DNA from: Gammaproteobacteria bacterium
Lineage (GTDB): Bacteria > Pseudomonadota > Gammaproteobacteria > Pseudomonadales > UBA5518
NCBI GenBank assembly: GCA_016718385.1
Contig: JADKDK010000002.1
Span: 992,001-1,056,000, forward strand
Reading direction: 5' to 3'
DNA length: 64,000 bases
Position 1 is the first letter of the stretch. Each line of letters starts with the position of its first letter. Below are positions 52,970 through 60,664 of the stretch, piece by piece. The position numbers and the translations under genes were made by a program. Below the pieces are notes generated by a model. It did no database searches, had not been told where the DNA came from, and was given only the letters and a program-made list of their open reading frames with translations.

Positions 52970-54094
52970 TCAGGCTTTGGCAATGAGACTCCCGGCGGCG
53001 GACTCGCGCTCCTCGGCCTGCGCGGCCAGCGCGGCGCGGATCGTCTGCTCGAGATCGTCGATCAGCGAGCCGGACTCCACCTTGTGGTGCGGCTTGCCGC
53101 CGACGAACACCAGGTTGCGCGGCGCGCCGCCGGTGACTCCCACGTGCGCCTCGCGCGATTCCCCGGGGCCGTTGACGTAGCAACCGATCACCGCCACGTC
53201 GAGCGGCTCGCGCACGTCCTCGAGGCGGCGCTCCAGCTCGTTCATCGTCGCGATCACGTCGAAGTTCTGCCGCGAGCAGCTCGGGCAGGCCACGAAGTTG
53301 ATGCCCTTGGCGCGCAGGCGCATGCTCTTCAGGATGTCCCAGCCGACCTTCACTTCCTCGACCGGGTCGGCCGCGAGCGAGATGCGGATGGTGTCGCCGA
53401 TGCCGTCCATCAGCAGCAGGCCGAGTCCGATGGAGGACTTCACGGTGCCGCCGCGCAGGCCGCCGGCCTCGGTGATGCCGAGATGCAGCGGCTGCTCGAT
53501 CTGCGGGGCGAGCTTGCGGTAGGCCTCCACGGTCATGAAGATGTCCGAGGCCTTGAGGCTCACCTTGAAGTCGTGGAAGTCGTGCCGGTCCAGGATCTCG
53601 ATATGGCGCAGCGCCGACTCCACCATCGCGTCGGCGCAGGGCTCGGGATACTTGCGCTGCAGCTCCTTCTCCAGCGAGCCGGCGTTCACGCCGATGCGGA
53701 TCGGGATGCCGTTGTCGCGCGCGGCCTCGATCACGGCGCGTACGCGGTCCTCGCGCCCGATGTTGCCCGGATTGATGCGCAGGCAATCGACACCGGTCTT
53801 CGCCACCGCCAGCGCGATCTTGTAATCGAAGTGGATGTCCGCCACCAGCGGCACGCCGACCTGCGGGCGGATCTTCGCGAAGGCGGCCGCGGCATCCATG
53901 CTCGGCACCGAGACGCGCACGATGTCGGCGCCCGCGGCGGCCAGCTGGTTGATCTGCCCGACCGTGGCCGCGACGTCGCAGGTCTCGGTGTTGGTCATGC
54001 TCTGCACAGAGATCGGCGCATCGCCCCCGACCGGGACCGAACCGACCATGATGCGGCGCGAGCGCCGGCGCACGATGGGTGATGGATGCAGCAT
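52970..54094 (-). CDS. ispG: 4-hydroxy-3-methylbut-2-enyl diphosphate synthase IspG
   Basis: 374 residues, the bacterial short form. The N-terminal TIM barrel (ISVQSMTNTETCDVAATVGQ, VADIHFDYKIAL) precedes the 4Fe-4S domain: CPSCSRQNFD supplies two Cys and VIGCYVNGPGESREAHVGV the third with the conserved Glu. It performs the penultimate step of the MEP isoprenoid pathway. It lies 13 bases after rodZ. Confidence 0.97.
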   Translation of the reverse strand: MLHPSPIVRRRSRRIMVGSVPVGGDAPISVQSMTNTETCDVAATVGQINQLAAAGADIVRVSVPSMDAAAAFAKIRPQVGVPLVADIHFDYKIALAVAKTGVDCLRINPGNIGREDRVRAVIEAARDNGIPIRIGVNAGSLEKELQRKYPEPCADAMVESALRHIEILDRHDFHDFKVSLKASDIFMTVEAYRKLAPQIEQPLHLGITEAGGLRGGTVKSSIGLGLLLMDGIGDTIRISLAADPVEEVKVGWDILKSMRLRAKGINFVACPSCSRQNFDVIATMNELERRLEDVREPLDVAVIGCYVNGPGESREAHVGVTGGAPRNLVFVGGKPHHKVESGSLIDDLEQTIRAALAAQAEERESAAGSLIAKA

Positions 54095-54107
54095 GGGCGG
54101 CGCTGCC

Positions 54108-54605
54108 TCAGGGTGCGGCGCGCGGCGGCGCGAGCAACGGCACCACCTGCGGCCCGCTGGCGGTATCCACGGTCACCGCTGCCGTGCCCGGCTCGCGCAC
54201 CGCGGCCTGCGGCTCGCGATTCTGGAACAGGAACAGCGCGCTCACCGCGAGCAGCGCCAGCACCATGCCCACGCGCCCGGCGCCCGAGGCGCCACGCCAG
54301 CGGTCGCGCTTGGCCACGCCCGCACGCTTCTCGGTCTTGCCCGCGGGGCTCGCGACCCGCAGGCGCGACAGCACCTCGTCGGCGTCGATGCCGAGCAGCC
54401 GCGCGTAGTTGCGCAGGTAGCCGCGCACGAAGGTCTCGCCGCGGATGCGGTCGTAGCAGTCCTTCTCCAGCGAGTTCACCACGGACTGCAGCAGGTGGAG
54501 CTTGTCGGCGACCTGCTCCACGCTCATCCCCGCGGACTCGCGCGCCGTGCGCAGCATGGCGCCGGGGCTGCGCTGATCCGTGCTCGGCTTGTCTTCCTGA
54601 ACCAT
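54108..54605 (-). CDS. rodZ: RodZ-like protein, short form
   Basis: 165 residues. The cytoplasmic helix-turn-helix (GAMLRTARESAGMSVEQVAD, YDRIRGETFVRGYLRNYARL) and one membrane helix (VGMVLALLAVSALFLFQ) match RodZ. The periplasmic part ends after about 40 Pro/Ala/Val-rich residues, so the DUF4115 domain of full-length RodZ (about 300 residues) is missing. There is no sign of a frameshift in the following bases, and ispG starts 13 bases later. It should still bind MreB through the HTH. Confidence 0.88.
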   Translation of the reverse strand: MVQEDKPSTDQRSPGAMLRTARESAGMSVEQVADKLHLLQSVVNSLEKDCYDRIRGETFVRGYLRNYARLLGIDADEVLSRLRVASPAGKTEKRAGVAKRDRWRGASGAGRVGMVLALLAVSALFLFQNREPQAAVREPGTAAVTVDTASGPQVVPLLAPPRAAP

Positions 54606-54611
54606 GATGTG

Positions 54612-55394
54612 TCAGCGCTCGGTGGAAGTACTGGAGAACTCCCGGTATTCCGCGGAATCCGGGTACATGCTTTTCAGCTGCAGGGAATAACTGGCCTCGG
54701 CATCGCGGTCCCCCGCGAGGCGCGCGAGACGGATGCCGAGCAGCAGGCTGCGCGGCGTCTGGCGCGGCGCCAGGCGCCGGAACTGCTCGTAGTAGCGCGC
54801 CGCCGGCTCATGGTCGCCACGCTCGTAGTTGATCGCGGCGAGCTCGAGCATCGCCGGCCACTGGCGCCGGTCCATCTTGACCGCGCGCGAGAGCGCTTCC
54901 TCGGCCTTAGCGGTCTCGCCCACCTTCTGGTAGGCGCGCCCGAGGTTGGCGAACGCCGCGCCGCGCGATTCGTACAGCGTGTCCGCCACCACGTGCTCGA
55001 GCTCGCGGATCGCGCCGCGCGTGTCGCCACGTTCGTAGAGGAAGGCGGCGTAGTTGTTGCGCGCGCGCGAGAACTTCGGGTCGGAGGCGACCGCCTTGCG
55101 AAAGTGCTCCTGGGCCAGCTCGTACTCGCCGGTCTTCCAGAACACCTGCGCCAGGGTGTCGTGCACCGGCGCGGAGTTCGGATCGAGCTCGAGCGCGCGC
55201 TTGAGGTGCACGATCGCCTTTTCCGTGTTGCCCTGGTTCAGGTAATCGGTCGCGGCCTTGACGCGGCTGGCCACCTCGGCCTGCTTGTCGGCCTTGAACG
55301 TGGAATTGGTGGTGGTCACGCAGCCCTGCACGAGCAGCGCGAGCAGCAGCGGCACCAGCGGCCGGATCCATGGACCCGCGCCACGCGTGCTCAT
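54612..55394 (-). CDS. pilW: PilW/PilF type IV pilus biogenesis lipoprotein
   Basis: 260 residues with a lipoprotein signal (LVPLLLALLVQGC) and a TPR superhelix: ATDYLNQGNTEKAIVHLKRA, GEYELAQEHFRKAVASDPKF, AFANLGRAYQKVGETAKAEE. PilF/PilW is the pilotin for PilQ secretin assembly. It overlaps rlmN by four bases (ATGA) and precedes rodZ by six. Confidence 0.92.
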   Translation of the reverse strand: MSTRGAGPWIRPLVPLLLALLVQGCVTTTNSTFKADKQAEVASRVKAATDYLNQGNTEKAIVHLKRALELDPNSAPVHDTLAQVFWKTGEYELAQEHFRKAVASDPKFSRARNNYAAFLYERGDTRGAIRELEHVVADTLYESRGAAFANLGRAYQKVGETAKAEEALSRAVKMDRRQWPAMLELAAINYERGDHEPAARYYEQFRRLAPRQTPRSLLLGIRLARLAGDRDAEASYSLQLKSMYPDSAEYREFSSTSTER

Positions 55395-56560
55395 GCGCGA
55401 ACTCCCTGCGCGCGATCGCAGGCAAGCGCCGCGTGCGCCGCGCGATGGCGCGCGCTGCGCCGCGTGCGGTCCTGCACCTGGCCGACCAGCTGCCCGCAGG
55501 CGGCGTCGATGTCCTCGCCGCGCGTGGTGCGCACCGTGACGCGGTGCCCGGCTTCCGTGAGGACGTTCCAGAAGCGGCTCACGGCGTTGCGGCTCGGGCG
55601 CTCGTAGGACGATTGCGGGAAGGGGTTGAACGGGATCAGGTTGATCTTGCACGGGTAGCCACGCAGCAGCGCCGCCAGCTCGCGAGCGAGCTCCACGCTG
55701 TCGTTGACACCCTTCAACAACGTGTACTCGACCGTGATCACGCGCTTGCTGTCGGTCTGCGCGTCCATGTAGCGGCGCGCGGCATCGAGCAGGCTCGCGA
55801 TCGGGTAGCGGCGGTTGACCGGCACCAGCTGGTCGCGCAATGCGTCGTTGGGGGCGTGCAGGGAGATCGCGAGCGAGGCTTCGCTGACGGCGGCCAGGCG
55901 CTCGAGCGCGGGCACCACGCCCGCGGTGCTCAGCGTCACGCGGCGCTTGGAGATCCCGTAGGCGAAGTCATCCATCATCAGGTCCATCGCGGCGACGACG
56001 TTGTCGAAGTTTAGCAGAGGCTCCCCCATGCCCATCATCACCACGTTGGTGATGCTGCGCTGGCCGCCGCGCTTGGGCAGGCCGAAGGAACGCGCCGCGA
56101 TCCAGACCTGCCCGATGATCTCGGCGGCCGTGAGGTCGCGCTGGAAGCCCTGCTTGCCGGTCGAGCAGAAACTGCAATCGAGCGCACAACCCACCTGCGA
56201 GGACACGCACAGCGTGCCGCGCCCGTCCTCGGGGATGAACACCGTCTCGACGCAGCTGCCGCCCGTGACGCGCACCAGCCACTTGCGCGTGCCGTCGGCG
56301 GAGATGTGCTCCTCGGCCACCTCCGGCGCGCGCACCTCGGCGCACTGCGCCAGCCGCTCGCGCAGCGCGCGGCTGATGTCGGTCATCTGCCCGAAGGAAT
56401 CCGCGCCCTGGTGGTAGATCCACTTGAACAGCTGCTGTGCCCGGTAGGGCTTCTCGCCCAGCGCGACCATGAACTCCTCCATGCGCGCGCGCGGCATGCC
56501 CAGCAGGTTGACCCGTGCCGGGGGCGTGTCGCTCGCGATCAGGGCGGCGGAGTTTTCCAT
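55391..56560 (-). CDS. rlmN: 23S rRNA / tRNA adenine-C2 methyltransferase RlmN
   Basis: 389 residues. The radical-SAM cluster motif is CALDCSFCSTGKQGF, VMMGMGEPLLNFDNVV is typical, and the second catalytic Cys near the C-terminus lies in TRGEDIDAACGQL. It methylates A2503 of 23S rRNA and A37 of some tRNAs. It begins 19 bases after ndk. Confidence 0.97.
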   Translation of the reverse strand: MENSAALIASDTPPARVNLLGMPRARMEEFMVALGEKPYRAQQLFKWIYHQGADSFGQMTDISRALRERLAQCAEVRAPEVAEEHISADGTRKWLVRVTGGSCVETVFIPEDGRGTLCVSSQVGCALDCSFCSTGKQGFQRDLTAAEIIGQVWIAARSFGLPKRGGQRSITNVVMMGMGEPLLNFDNVVAAMDLMMDDFAYGISKRRVTLSTAGVVPALERLAAVSEASLAISLHAPNDALRDQLVPVNRRYPIASLLDAARRYMDAQTDSKRVITVEYTLLKGVNDSVELARELAALLRGYPCKINLIPFNPFPQSSYERPSRNAVSRFWNVLTEAGHRVTVRTTRGEDIDAACGQLVGQVQDRTRRSARHRAAHAALACDRAQGVRA

Positions 56561-56579
56561 GGGCAGCGGCGGCGACGCC

Positions 56580-57008
56580 TCAGGCGCGGTCGCACAGTTC
56601 CGTGGCGGCGAAGAAGTACGCGATCTCGCGCGCCGCGGAGGCGGCGGAGTCCGAGCCGTGCACCGCGTTGGCGTCGATGCTCTGGGCGAAGTCGGCGCGG
56701 ATGGTGCCCGGGGCCGCTTCCTTCGGGTTGGTCGCGCCCATCAGCTCGCGGTTCTTCGCCACGGCGTTCTCGCCTTCCAGCACCTGCACCAGCACCGGGC
56801 CCGAGGTCATGAACTCGACCAGCGCCGGGTAGAACGGGCGCCCCCTGTGCTCGGCATAGAAGCCGCCCGCGGTGGCGTCGGTCAGGCGCAGCATCCGGGC
56901 GGCCACGACGCGCAGGCCGTTCTTCTCGAAACGCGAGAGGATTTCGCCGACGACGTTCTTCGCCACGGCATCGGGCTTGATGATCGAAAGGGTGCGCTCG
57001 AGGGTCAT
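56580..57008 (-). CDS. ndk: Nucleoside diphosphate kinase
   Basis: 142 residues from the ATG at 57008 (MTLERTLSIIKPDAVAKNVV). The active-site His is in RADFAQSIDANAVHGSDSAA, and RPFYPALVEFMTSGPV and ENAVAKNRELMGATNPKEA are family motifs. An in-frame upstream start would add 17 residues with no family match. It transfers the gamma-phosphate of ATP to NDPs. It is the first gene of the long operon ending at der, with a promoter just upstream. Confidence 0.97.
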   Translation of the reverse strand: MTLERTLSIIKPDAVAKNVVGEILSRFEKNGLRVVAARMLRLTDATAGGFYAEHRGRPFYPALVEFMTSGPVLVQVLEGENAVAKNRELMGATNPKEAAPGTIRADFAQSIDANAVHGSDSAASAAREIAYFFAATELCDRA

Positions 57009-57070
57009 TCGGTACTCCGGATCGTGAATAGGGTGCGGCAGTCGCGCCGCACCGGCCAAAAAGGAGCGGC

Positions 57071-57100
57071 ATTATACGCACCGCGCGAACCCCCCGTTAA
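57071..57100 (-). promoter_or_regulatory. Sigma-70 promoter of the ndk-rlmN-...-der operon
   Basis: On the minus strand TTAACG (57100-57095) and a perfect TATAAT (57076-57071) are 18 bases apart, 63 bases upstream of the ndk ATG. It lies between iscS and ndk. Confidence 0.6.
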
Positions 57101-57129
57101 GGGGCATCAGGCCGCGATAATGCCGGCTT

Positions 57130-58308
57130 TCAGGCCAGCATCCCAGGCTCCGGCACCGCGCTGCCGCGCAGCCGCGTCACGGCCCGGCGGATGGCATCGG
57201 CCGCCAGCGCGACCTCTTCGGCGGTGCTGAAGCGCCCGAGGCTGAAGCGCAAGGAGGCATGTGCCAGCTCGTCGCCCAGTCCTATGGCACGCAAAACGTG
57301 GGAAGGTTCCAGGCTGGCCGAGGTGCAGGCAGAACCCGAGGACACCGCGATGTCCTTCATGGCCATGATCATCGACTCGCCTTCCACGCCGGCGAAGCGC
57401 ACGTTCAGCGCCCCGGCCACGCGCCGCGCGGGGTCGCCGTTCTGTCCCACGCCCCCCAGGTCCGCGATGGACGCCCACAGCCGGTCGCGCAGCGCCGCGA
57501 TGCGCTCGGCGTCGGCCTGCATTTCGGCGCGCGCCAGGCGCGCCGCCTCGCCCATGCCGACGATCTGGTGGGTGGGCAGCGTGCCGGAACGCATGCCGCG
57601 CTCATGGCCGCCGCCGTGCATCTGCGCTTCCAGCCAGACCCGCGGCAGGCGCCGCACGTAGAGCGCCCCGACGCCCTTGGGCCCGTACATCTTGTGCGCC
57701 GAGAGCGACGCGAGATCGACCGGAAGCGCCGCGAGGTCGAGCGGGAGCTTGCCCGCGCCCTGGGCGGCATCGACGTGGAACACGATGCCGCGCTCACGGC
57801 ACAGCGCACCGAGGGCGGCGATGTCGTTGACGGTGCCGAGCTCGTTGTTCACGTGCATCACGCTCACGAGGATCGTGTCCTCGCGCAGCAGCGGTGCCAG
57901 CGCGGCGGGCTGCACGATGCCGCCGGCATCCGGGGCCACGTAGCTCAGCTCGAAGCCCTCGGCCTCCAGCTGGCGACAGCTGTCGAGCACCGCCTTGTGC
58001 TCGATCGTCGAGGTGACGATGTGCCGCCCCTTGCGCCGGTTGAAGTGCGCGACACCCTTGAGCGCCAGGTTGTCGGCCTCGGTCGCCCCGCTGGTCCAGA
58101 CGATCTCGCGCGGATCGGCGCCCACCAGCTCGGCCACCTCGCGCCGCGCCTGCTCCACGGCCTCCTCGGCACGCCAGCCGTAGACGTGCGAGCGCGAGGA
58201 GGGATTGCCGAAATTGCCGTCGATGGTCAGGCATTGCGCCATGCGCGCGGCCACGCGCGGATCCACCGGCGTGGTCGCGAGGTAGTCGAGGTAGACAGGC
58301 AGGCGCAT
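57130..58308 (-). CDS. iscS: Cysteine desulfurase IscS, without the IscU-docking tail
   Basis: 392 residues from the ATG at 58308. MRLPVYLDYLATTPVDPRVA, PLP lysine in SLSAHKMYGPKGVGAL and catalytic Cys in VSSGSACTSASLEPSH identify IscS. The C-terminus ends LRGSAVPEPGMLA, about 12 residues shorter than E. coli IscS; the lost piece includes the WEMYKQG-D-xx-IEWAHH tail that contributes to IscU binding. The next gene is ndk: iscU, iscA, hscB, hscA and fdx are absent. It can still supply sulfur for tRNA thiolation or another scaffold. Confidence 0.93.
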   Translation of the reverse strand: MRLPVYLDYLATTPVDPRVAARMAQCLTIDGNFGNPSSRSHVYGWRAEEAVEQARREVAELVGADPREIVWTSGATEADNLALKGVAHFNRRKGRHIVTSTIEHKAVLDSCRQLEAEGFELSYVAPDAGGIVQPAALAPLLREDTILVSVMHVNNELGTVNDIAALGALCRERGIVFHVDAAQGAGKLPLDLAALPVDLASLSAHKMYGPKGVGALYVRRLPRVWLEAQMHGGGHERGMRSGTLPTHQIVGMGEAARLARAEMQADAERIAALRDRLWASIADLGGVGQNGDPARRVAGALNVRFAGVEGESMIMAMKDIAVSSGSACTSASLEPSHVLRAIGLGDELAHASLRFSLGRFSTAEEVALAADAIRRAVTRLRGSAVPEPGMLA

Positions 58309-58330
58309 CGCGGGGCTGGCCGGCAGCGGC

Positions 58331-58825
58331 TCAGTTGAGCGCGGTGACGTTGATATCGCCCGCCGCGCGCTCGCGCGAGCCGTGGGTCCCGCGCTCGTGC
58401 TGGCGCCGCGAGACCTGCTGCACATCGCTGCGCGCGACCAGTTCGCCCAGCGTGATGCCGTTGAGGAAGGAATGGATCTGTTCGCTGAGGTCGTTCCACA
58501 GCGTGTGGGTCAGGCAGATTTCACCCTGCTGGCAGCCGCCCTTGCCCTGGCAGGCCGTGGCTTCGTAGCTCTCGTTCACGGCATCGATGATCGAGGCAAC
58601 GCTGATCTCGGCACCGGGACGCTGCAGGCGATAGCCGCCACCGGGGCCACGCACGCTGCTCACCAGCCCGCTGCGGCGCAGGCGCGCGAACAGCTGCTCC
58701 AGGTAGGAGAGCGAGATTTCCTGGCGGCCGGAGATATCGGACAGGCTCACCGGACCCCCGCCCTCGTGCAGCGCGAGATCCAGCATCGCGGTGACAGCAT
58801 AACGTCCCTTGGTAGTCAGGCGCAT
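58331..58825 (-). CDS. iscR: IscR, Fe-S cluster-sensing regulator
   Basis: 164 residues from the ATG at 58825 (a TTG lies one codon upstream). Winged helix MRLTTKGRYAVTAMLDLALH, LARLRRSGLVSSVRGPGGGY, then the cluster Cys in TACQGKGGCQQGEICLTHTL. It represses isc genes when carrying 2Fe-2S. It lies 22 bases before iscS on the same strand. Confidence 0.95.
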   Translation of the reverse strand: MRLTTKGRYAVTAMLDLALHEGGGPVSLSDISGRQEISLSYLEQLFARLRRSGLVSSVRGPGGGYRLQRPGAEISVASIIDAVNESYEATACQGKGGCQQGEICLTHTLWNDLSEQIHSFLNGITLGELVARSDVQQVSRRQHERGTHGSRERAAGDINVTALN

Positions 58826-58854
58826 CAAGGTTCCCCGGCGCGGAATCGGCGTCC

Positions 58855-58883
58855 AGTATTCTTTTTCCGAGTGTTGCAGTCAA
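58855..58883 (-). promoter_or_regulatory. Promoter of iscRS overlapping the trmJ stop, with a possible IscR site
   Basis: Minus-strand TTGACT (58883-58878) and AATACT (58860-58855) are 17 bases apart. The -35 box overlaps the trmJ TGA (58880-58882). TTGACTGCAACACTCGG over and after the -35 resembles a type 1 IscR site; that is a resemblance from memory. Confidence 0.6.
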
Positions 58884-59668
58884 GAATTGGGCGAGGATTC
58901 ACGCCCCGCCGCGGCGCGGATCTTGCCGATCTCGGTGAGGATCCCGCGCAGGATATTGAGCTCCATCTGGTCCATCCGCACGCGGTTGAACAGTCGGCGC
59001 AGGCGCGTCATCAACTGGCGCGGCGCCGCCGGGTTCAGGAAGCCGATATCGGTCAGCGTCGCGTCGAGGTGCTCGTAGAAGCGCTCCATGCCCTCGACGG
59101 TCGCGAGCGGCTCGTCCCAGGGCGGCGCCGCCAGCGTTCCCTGTTGCGCGAGCGCGGTCATGCGCAGCTCGTAGCACAGCAGCTGCACCGCGGCGGCCAG
59201 GTTGAGCGAGCTGTAGTCGGCGCTGGTCGGCACGTGCACGTGCCAGTGGCACAAGCGCAACTCCTCGTTGCTGAGCCCGGAGTCCTCGCGCCCGAACACC
59301 AGCGCGATCTCCTCGCCGCGTCGCTCCCCGAGACACAGCGGCCCCAGCTCGCGCGGCCCGAGTTGCGGCAGCTGGATGCGCCGCTCGCGCGCGCTGGTGC
59401 CGATCACCAGGCTGCAGTCGGCCACGGCCTCCTCCAGCGAGGCCGTGACCACCGCGGATTCGAGCAGGTCGGCGGCCTGCACCGCGCGGTAGGTGGCCTC
59501 GCGGTGCGGGAATTCGACCGGGGCGGCGAGGTACAGGCGCCGCAACCCCATGTTCTTCATCGCCCGCGCCGCCGCGCCGATGTTGCCCGAGTGCACCGTG
59601 CCCACCAGCACGATGCGCACCCGCGCGAGCAGTTGCCCGATTGCGGCCTCGTCCGTCGTCTCGCTCAT
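58880..59668 (-). CDS. trmJ: tRNA (cytidine/uridine-2'-O-)-methyltransferase TrmJ
   Basis: 262 residues from the ATG at 59668. SPOUT-fold motifs: VRIVLVGTVHSGNIGAAARA, VIGTSARERR, LVFGREDSGLSNEEL and HVPTSADYSSLNLAAAVQLL. The C-terminal part (FYEHLDATLTDIGFLNP, LMTRLRRLFNRV) is typical of bacterial TrmJ. It methylates position 32 of tRNAs. It diverges from suhB. The cysE gene found between trmJ and iscR in Pseudomonas is absent here. Confidence 0.95.
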   Translation of the reverse strand: MSETTDEAAIGQLLARVRIVLVGTVHSGNIGAAARAMKNMGLRRLYLAAPVEFPHREATYRAVQAADLLESAVVTASLEEAVADCSLVIGTSARERRIQLPQLGPRELGPLCLGERRGEEIALVFGREDSGLSNEELRLCHWHVHVPTSADYSSLNLAAAVQLLCYELRMTALAQQGTLAAPPWDEPLATVEGMERFYEHLDATLTDIGFLNPAAPRQLMTRLRRLFNRVRMDQMELNILRGILTEIGKIRAAAGRESSPNS

Positions 59669-59742
59669 TACCGCCCCTTGCATCCCAAAGCGTGCATTTT
59701 GCGCGGCCCGCCCCGTGCTGCAAAGCTCCGGGCAGTCCGGCT

Positions 59743-59750
59743 GCTATACT
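59743..59750 (+). promoter_or_regulatory. Extended -10 element upstream of suhB
   Basis: TGCTATACT around 59742-59750 is a good extended -10 box, 41 bases before the suhB ATG. No clear -35 box is visible at the right distance. Confidence 0.4.
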
Positions 59751-59791
59751 CGCGCGCCCTTTTCGGGGTCCGCACAAGGAGATTCCCGCCG

Positions 59792-60616
59792 ATGCATCCC
59801 ATGGTCAACATCGCACTCGCGGCCGCCCGCAAGGCGGGCGAGATCATCGCGCGCGCGGCCGACCGGCTCGACATGATCGAGGTGGGACGCAAGTCCGGCA
59901 ACGATTTCGTGACCGAGATCGACAAGGCCGCCGAGCGCGAGATCATCACCCAGCTGCGCAAGGCCTACCCCGATCACCTGATACTCGCCGAGGAGAGCGG
60001 CGCCTCGGGCGACGCCGCGCGCGCGGGCGGTTACCAGTGGATCATCGATCCGCTGGACGGCACCACCAACTTCATGCGCGGCATCCCGCACTTTGCGGTC
60101 TCGATCGCCTGCGTGCGCGACGGCCGCCTCGAGCACGCCGTGGTCCTCGACCCGGTGCGGCGCGAGGAGTTCACCGCCACGCGCGGCCAGGGCGCCCAGC
60201 GCAACGGCCGGCGCATCCGCGTCAGCACGCGCACCGGGCTGAAGGAAGCCGTGCTGGGCACCGGCATCCCGTTCTGCGAGCCGTCCATCAAGGAGCTCCC
60301 CGCCTACCTGCAGACGCTGGAACAATTCGCCTCGCGCACCGCCGGCATCCGCCGCGCCGGCGCCGCCGCGCTCGACCTCGCCTACGTGGCGGCGGGCCGG
60401 CTCGACGGGTTCTGGGAAATCGGGCTGCGGCCCTGGGACATCGCCGCGGGCGCCCTGCTGGTGCAGGAAGCCGGCGGCCTGATCAGCGACTTCGACGGCG
60501 GCAATGACTGGATGGAGAGCGGGCGCATCGTGGCCGCCAATCCCAAGTGCCTGCGGGCGATGCTGCAGGTGATCCGCCCGGCCCTGGGCAGCGCGGCGGC
60601 GGCCGGACCCGCCTGA
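59792..60616 (+). CDS. suhB: Inositol-1-monophosphatase family protein SuhB
   Basis: 274 residues. Metal/phosphate motifs are LILAEESG, IIDPLDGTTNFMRGIPHF and LRPWDIAAGALLVQEAGG; N-terminal MHPMVNIALAAARKAGEIIA is usual for SuhB. It hydrolyses inositol phosphates in vitro and in E. coli takes part in rRNA antitermination. It is convergent with secF; a REP hairpin and a G-run tract lie between. Confidence 0.95.
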   Translation: MHPMVNIALAAARKAGEIIARAADRLDMIEVGRKSGNDFVTEIDKAAEREIITQLRKAYPDHLILAEESGASGDAARAGGYQWIIDPLDGTTNFMRGIPHFAVSIACVRDGRLEHAVVLDPVRREEFTATRGQGAQRNGRRIRVSTRTGLKEAVLGTGIPFCEPSIKELPAYLQTLEQFASRTAGIRRAGAAALDLAYVAAGRLDGFWEIGLRPWDIAAGALLVQEAGGLISDFDGGNDWMESGRIVAANPKCLRAMLQVIRPALGSAAAAGPA

Positions 60617-60626
60617 TCAGACCCCT

Positions 60627-60648
60627 GTGGGTCGCCATTCATGGCGAC
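60627..60648 (+). repeat. REP hairpin downstream of suhB
   Basis: GTGG followed by GTCGCCATTCATGGCGAC, identical in stem to the copies at 30709 and 43521. It begins ten bases after the suhB stop. Confidence 0.88.
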
Positions 60649-60664
60649 GGCATTCGGGTGGTGG

